64,000 nucleotides of DNA, from positions 496,001 through 560,000 of the forward strand of contig OZ244932.1 in the NCBI GenBank assembly GCA_965222205.1, given 5' to 3'. Below, one piece after another: positions 62,401 through 64,000 of this stretch (the first letter of the stretch is position 1; each line of letters begins with the position of its first letter). Source of the stretch: RHLJ01 sp965222205 (GTDB lineage Bacteria > Bacteroidota > Rhodothermia > Balneolales > Balneolaceae). The translations under genes and the position numbers were made by a program. The notes beneath the pieces are model-generated. The model did not search any database, was not told where the DNA came from, and was given only the letters and a program-made list of their open reading frames with translations.

Positions 62401-62745
62401 AATGGCGTCAAGTTTGCTGATTACATCAAGGTTGGCGAAGTCCATTTCGGTACCCCATGCAAATTCAAGAACTACATCAGATTGCCCTGTTCGTGAGATG
62501 GAACGGACTTTTTTAACACCCTTGACTACACCTACAGCCTCTTCAATGGGCTTGGTAATAAGGTTTTCAATCTCTACTGGAGCTGCTCCTTCAAATTCGG
62601 TACGAATGGTAAGGGTTGGATAACTCAAGTCGGGAAGCAGGTTAACATTCAGGCGTCCCAGCGATACCATTCCGAATAAAAGAATAGCAACCGTAAACAT
62701 ACTGATGGTTACTTTTCTTTTTATGGAGAAATCGATCAGTTTCAT
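59452..62745 (-). CDS. RND efflux transporter, first pump (AcrB/MdtB-like)
   Basis: A 1097-aa RND transporter. A strong ribosome-binding site (AAGGAG, 8 bp before the ATG) supports this start. Hallmarks are L-P-D-L-S-Y-P-T-L (about 36-44), the TM4 relay G-M-L-V-D-N-S-I-V-V-L-E-N (Asp426) and the later G-I-V-V-N-N-A-I-V-L-I-D motif in TM10. An insertion of roughly 30 residues near 150-185 (S-E-T-S-D-E-S-E-G-L) and a longer region around 545-600 account for the extra length relative to the second pump. The second pump follows by 2 bp. Together with the adaptor this is a complete inner-membrane part; no TolC gene is adjacent. Confidence 0.94.
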   Translation of the reverse strand: MKLIDFSIKRKVTISMFTVAILLFGMVSLGRLNVNLLPDLSYPTLTIRTEFEGAAPVEIENLITKPIEEAVGVVKGVKKVRSISRTGQSDVVLEFAWGTEMDFANLDVISKLDAIQLPLQAKKPVTLRFDPTLDPVMRYALYFDDSETSDESEGLAVDYASFEEQDINDANAIARLKQLRIIGEEILKKNLESTVGVASVKISGGLEEEIQVNIDQQRLSYLNIPIESVTSILNAENINLSGGRLEEGTQQYLVRTLNEFQNLEQIRNVIVSTENDNTIYLKDVADVVQAYKEREAITRLNGMEAVEVAVYKEGDGNTVAVAEVVEERLNRIKGMLPDGMKLEKVYDQSIFISSAVNEVKNAGIIGGILAVLVLFFFLRDFWSTVIISISIPVSIIATFNLMYGNNITLNIMSLGGIALGIGMLVDNSIVVLENIARHKSMGKNVLQAAQDGAGEVGTAVIASTLTTVAVFFPLVFVDGIAGQLFRDQALTVTFSLLASLVVAVTLIPMMSSLSSRKKEQAPLTLKEPRTGFGRVLRAIRLFLFYTIPSIITKGIRYVIAGIAWVFSKLFAIPLYLFDKFYSGVEKVYNSLLIASLNHRFIVILIALGTFGGTIALIPKIGIELIPQLSQGEFAVEFKLPPGTPIEETDDALRSVQEATRSRSGVRSTFAVAGTGNRIDANPDQGGENWGELNVLLASGASSAAEEQTMSSMRNSLSQIPGLQYKFARPSLFTFSTPVEVEISGFDLDKLKAVSDEITRKMEANGRFADIKNSMEIGSPEIQILFDRDRAAALGLQVHEVADRVVSNVRGDVATRYSWRDRKIDVLVRARQQDRSSAEEIQQIIVNPGSERPIPLSAIATVRIANGPGEIRRVSQQRVGIISANLAYGDLGDAAEAVQNIINDTAKPTGIYARVAGQNEEMSDSFRSLLFALSLAIFLVYLVMASQFESLLHPFIILFTIPLALVGAVLALFITGTTISVVVFIGLILLAGIVVNNAIVLIDLINQMRERGMDKYEAIMEGAKSRLRPILMTTLTTTLGLLPLAIGFGDGAELRAPMGITVIGGLLVSTLLTLVVIPVMYSIMDHKTYNVEPETTEA

Positions 62746-62763
62746 AGTATTTTCTCCTTGTTG

Positions 62764-63825
62764 TTAAAGTCGAACGATGTTTACACGGGTACTATCTGTT
62801 AAGCTTCCCTGACCAGTGGTCACTACAATTTCGCCATCTTCCAGCCCGTCAATTACTTCAATAGTAGTTCCATTAACGTATCCGGTACGGATGGTTTTTC
62901 TAAATGCGAGCGAGTCCTTGATTACAAAAACAGATTGAGTCTCGTCCTCAGAAATTACTGCGGCTTTAGGAATCATTTTGGTATTCATCCGGGTATCGTA
63001 TACAATTTTAACTCTTCCAAACATCCCCGGACGTAGAGCATCCTGATTATCATCTAAATAGACAGTTACCTTAAATGTTCCGGTTTGTGGGTCGATGGTT
63101 GGGCTTATTCTCTGAACTTTTCCAGTGAATAATTTTCCAGGAATTGCATCTGCAATCAATTCAGCCCGTTGCCCGGCTTTAATTTTTGCACGTTCGTGTT
63201 CCGGGATAAAAAGATTGGCTTGAATCGGGTCAAAATCAGTCACTTCAAATACTTGTTGATCGGTACCAATCATATTTCCCACTTTAATAAAGCGCTCAGA
63301 AATTACACCACTAATCGGGCTTTTGATGGAAGTATATTCATAGTTAAGCTGAGCAAGTTCGTAAGCTGATTTTTGAGATTCGTACTCAAATCTTGAATTT
63401 TCATACACTTCAGCAGCAATTAAGTTTTTCTCAAACAGTTCTTTATTACGTTGATATTCGTTGTAAAGCCGATCCATAGTGGCTTTTGCACGCTCACTTT
63501 CAATACGGTACTGGTCGTCTTCAATTTTTGCCAGCACTTGTCCGGCGCGTACATCATCTCCTTCTTCAACCATAAGCTTCTGCACAATGCCGCGTACTTT
63601 AGAAACGATGGTAGCTTCCTCAACGGCTTCCAGAGTTGCTGTATTTGAGTAATATGCTGAGATATCGCCGCGACTTACATCGTTTACTTCTACCGGAATT
63701 ACAAGGGTAGAGTCGTTGTCATCATCGTTATTGTTGTTTTGATCGTCTCCATTTCCGCAAGCCTGAAGGGTAAATATTGAAAGGGCGGAAGCAAGTATAA
63801 AGTATCCGAAGCGTTTGTTGTTCAT
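62764..63825 (-). CDS. RND periplasmic adaptor lipoprotein
   Basis: A 353-aa membrane-fusion protein that links RND pumps to an outer-membrane channel. The lipobox is L-Q-A-C (Cys23), followed by an Asn/Asp-rich linker. The hairpin and lipoyl regions follow family order: V-R-G-I-V-Q-K-L-M-V-E-E-G-D-D-V-R-A-G-Q-V-L-A-K-I (about 78-102), a short alpha-hairpin (about 110-150), then S-P-I-S-G-V-I-S-E-R-F and the beta-barrel D-P-Q-T-G-T-F-K-V-T-V. It is the first gene of the operon. Its 18-bp gap to the first pump contains that gene's ribosome-binding site. Confidence 0.95.
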   Translation of the reverse strand: MNNKRFGYFILASALSIFTLQACGNGDDQNNNNDDDNDSTLVIPVEVNDVSRGDISAYYSNTATLEAVEEATIVSKVRGIVQKLMVEEGDDVRAGQVLAKIEDDQYRIESERAKATMDRLYNEYQRNKELFEKNLIAAEVYENSRFEYESQKSAYELAQLNYEYTSIKSPISGVISERFIKVGNMIGTDQQVFEVTDFDPIQANLFIPEHERAKIKAGQRAELIADAIPGKLFTGKVQRISPTIDPQTGTFKVTVYLDDNQDALRPGMFGRVKIVYDTRMNTKMIPKAAVISEDETQSVFVIKDSLAFRKTIRTGYVNGTTIEVIDGLEDGEIVVTTGQGSLTDSTRVNIVRL

Positions 63826-63917
63826 TCCGAAGATTGATTGGTTGTTATTACAAGAACGTTGTTACGACCTGTATTTAACAATGTTTCGGAAAGTCAGATT
63901 AGTTTCTTACTGAATAG

Positions 63918-64000
63918 TTAATCAGTTGCTTTTCTAAATTCTATATCTCCATAATAAGCTTCTGTAGAACCCTTGGTGTTATCGGAATCGCTCATAATAG
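63918..64000 (-). CDS. 3' end of an unidentified gene (partial)
   Basis: An open frame enters from the right edge and ends with TAA at 63918. The visible residues are M-S-D-S-D-N-T-K-G-S-T-E-A-Y-Y-G-D-I-E-F-R-K-A-T-D, preceded in frame by Ile. The end is acidic and unlike a TolC tail; an efflux-operon regulator or a small protein is possible. It lies 92 bp upstream of the adaptor gene on the same strand. Too short to identify. Confidence 0.35.
   Translation of the reverse strand, partial: IMSDSDNTKGSTEAYYGDIEFRKATD

Overview
The window looks like chromosomal DNA from a member of the Balneolota/Rhodothermota side of the Bacteroidota-FCB group (a Balneola- or Gracilimonas-like marine bacterium). 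Three things point there. Six secreted proteins end in a type IX secretion (T9SS) type-A C-terminal domain with the motif N-[YF]-P-N-P-F-N-P. Some promoters fit the Bacteroidota pattern (TTG, about 20 nt, TAnnTTTG). Many families are typical of this group (DUF3098, PEGA/DUF5683-like membrane proteins, 'asparagine synthetase B'-like secreted protein). GC is about 40 % by eye. The species assignment is inference. Coding density is high, no intergenic gap exceeds about 300 bp, and I see no tRNA, rRNA, CRISPR, prophage or insertion sequence.

Layout. 1-7.3 kb: truncated menA, a type II glutamine synthetase with its own promoter and terminator, a secreted M23 peptidase followed by csaA, a DUF2141 protein, an orphan MacB/FtsX-like permease, a basic secreted protein, a YbjQ protein and an RRM RNA-binding protein. 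7.3-17 kb: two unknown exported proteins; purK and purE separated by a large secreted lamin-tail-domain protein; prfA; pckA; a rhodanese lipoprotein. 17.4-21.7 kb: three tandem paralogous T9SS cargo proteins in one operon with the rhodanese. 21.8-31 kb: an RsmB-like rRNA methyltransferase, gatB, a thioredoxin-fold lipoprotein without CxxC, tpiA, purD, a secreted beta-propeller protein, and a LuxE/LuxC-like acyl-activating and acyl-reducing pair without luciferase. 31-37.2 kb: a four-gene, translationally coupled operon with order A-B-A'-B' (membrane PEGA/DUF5683-like protein, then lipoprotein with Fn3-like and propeller-like repeats, twice). 37.2-51.9 kb: leuS, a receiver-PAS-HisKA_2 sensor kinase, citrate synthase, a DUF2306 protein, mazG, an operon maf-TPR protein-'AsnB-like', and an operon DUF3098-DUF92-dicarboxylate/amino acid symporter. 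51.9-64 kb: a second lamin-tail T9SS cargo, an aldo/keto reductase, an acyl-ACP thioesterase, and an RND efflux operon of one adaptor and two pumps.

Housekeeping metabolism (purine synthesis purE/K/D, central carbon tpiA/pckA/gltA, nitrogen glnA, translation leuS/gatB/prfA) is interspersed with cell-envelope genes of unknown role. The best candidates for something undescribed are the A-B-A'-B' envelope module (31037-37152) and the triplicated T9SS cargo operon (17464-21736). The non-coding DNA also carries two repeat families: 27-bp REP-like hairpins whose arms differ by compensated base changes, and degenerate 7-bp-periodic repeats, some of which fold into long hairpins.
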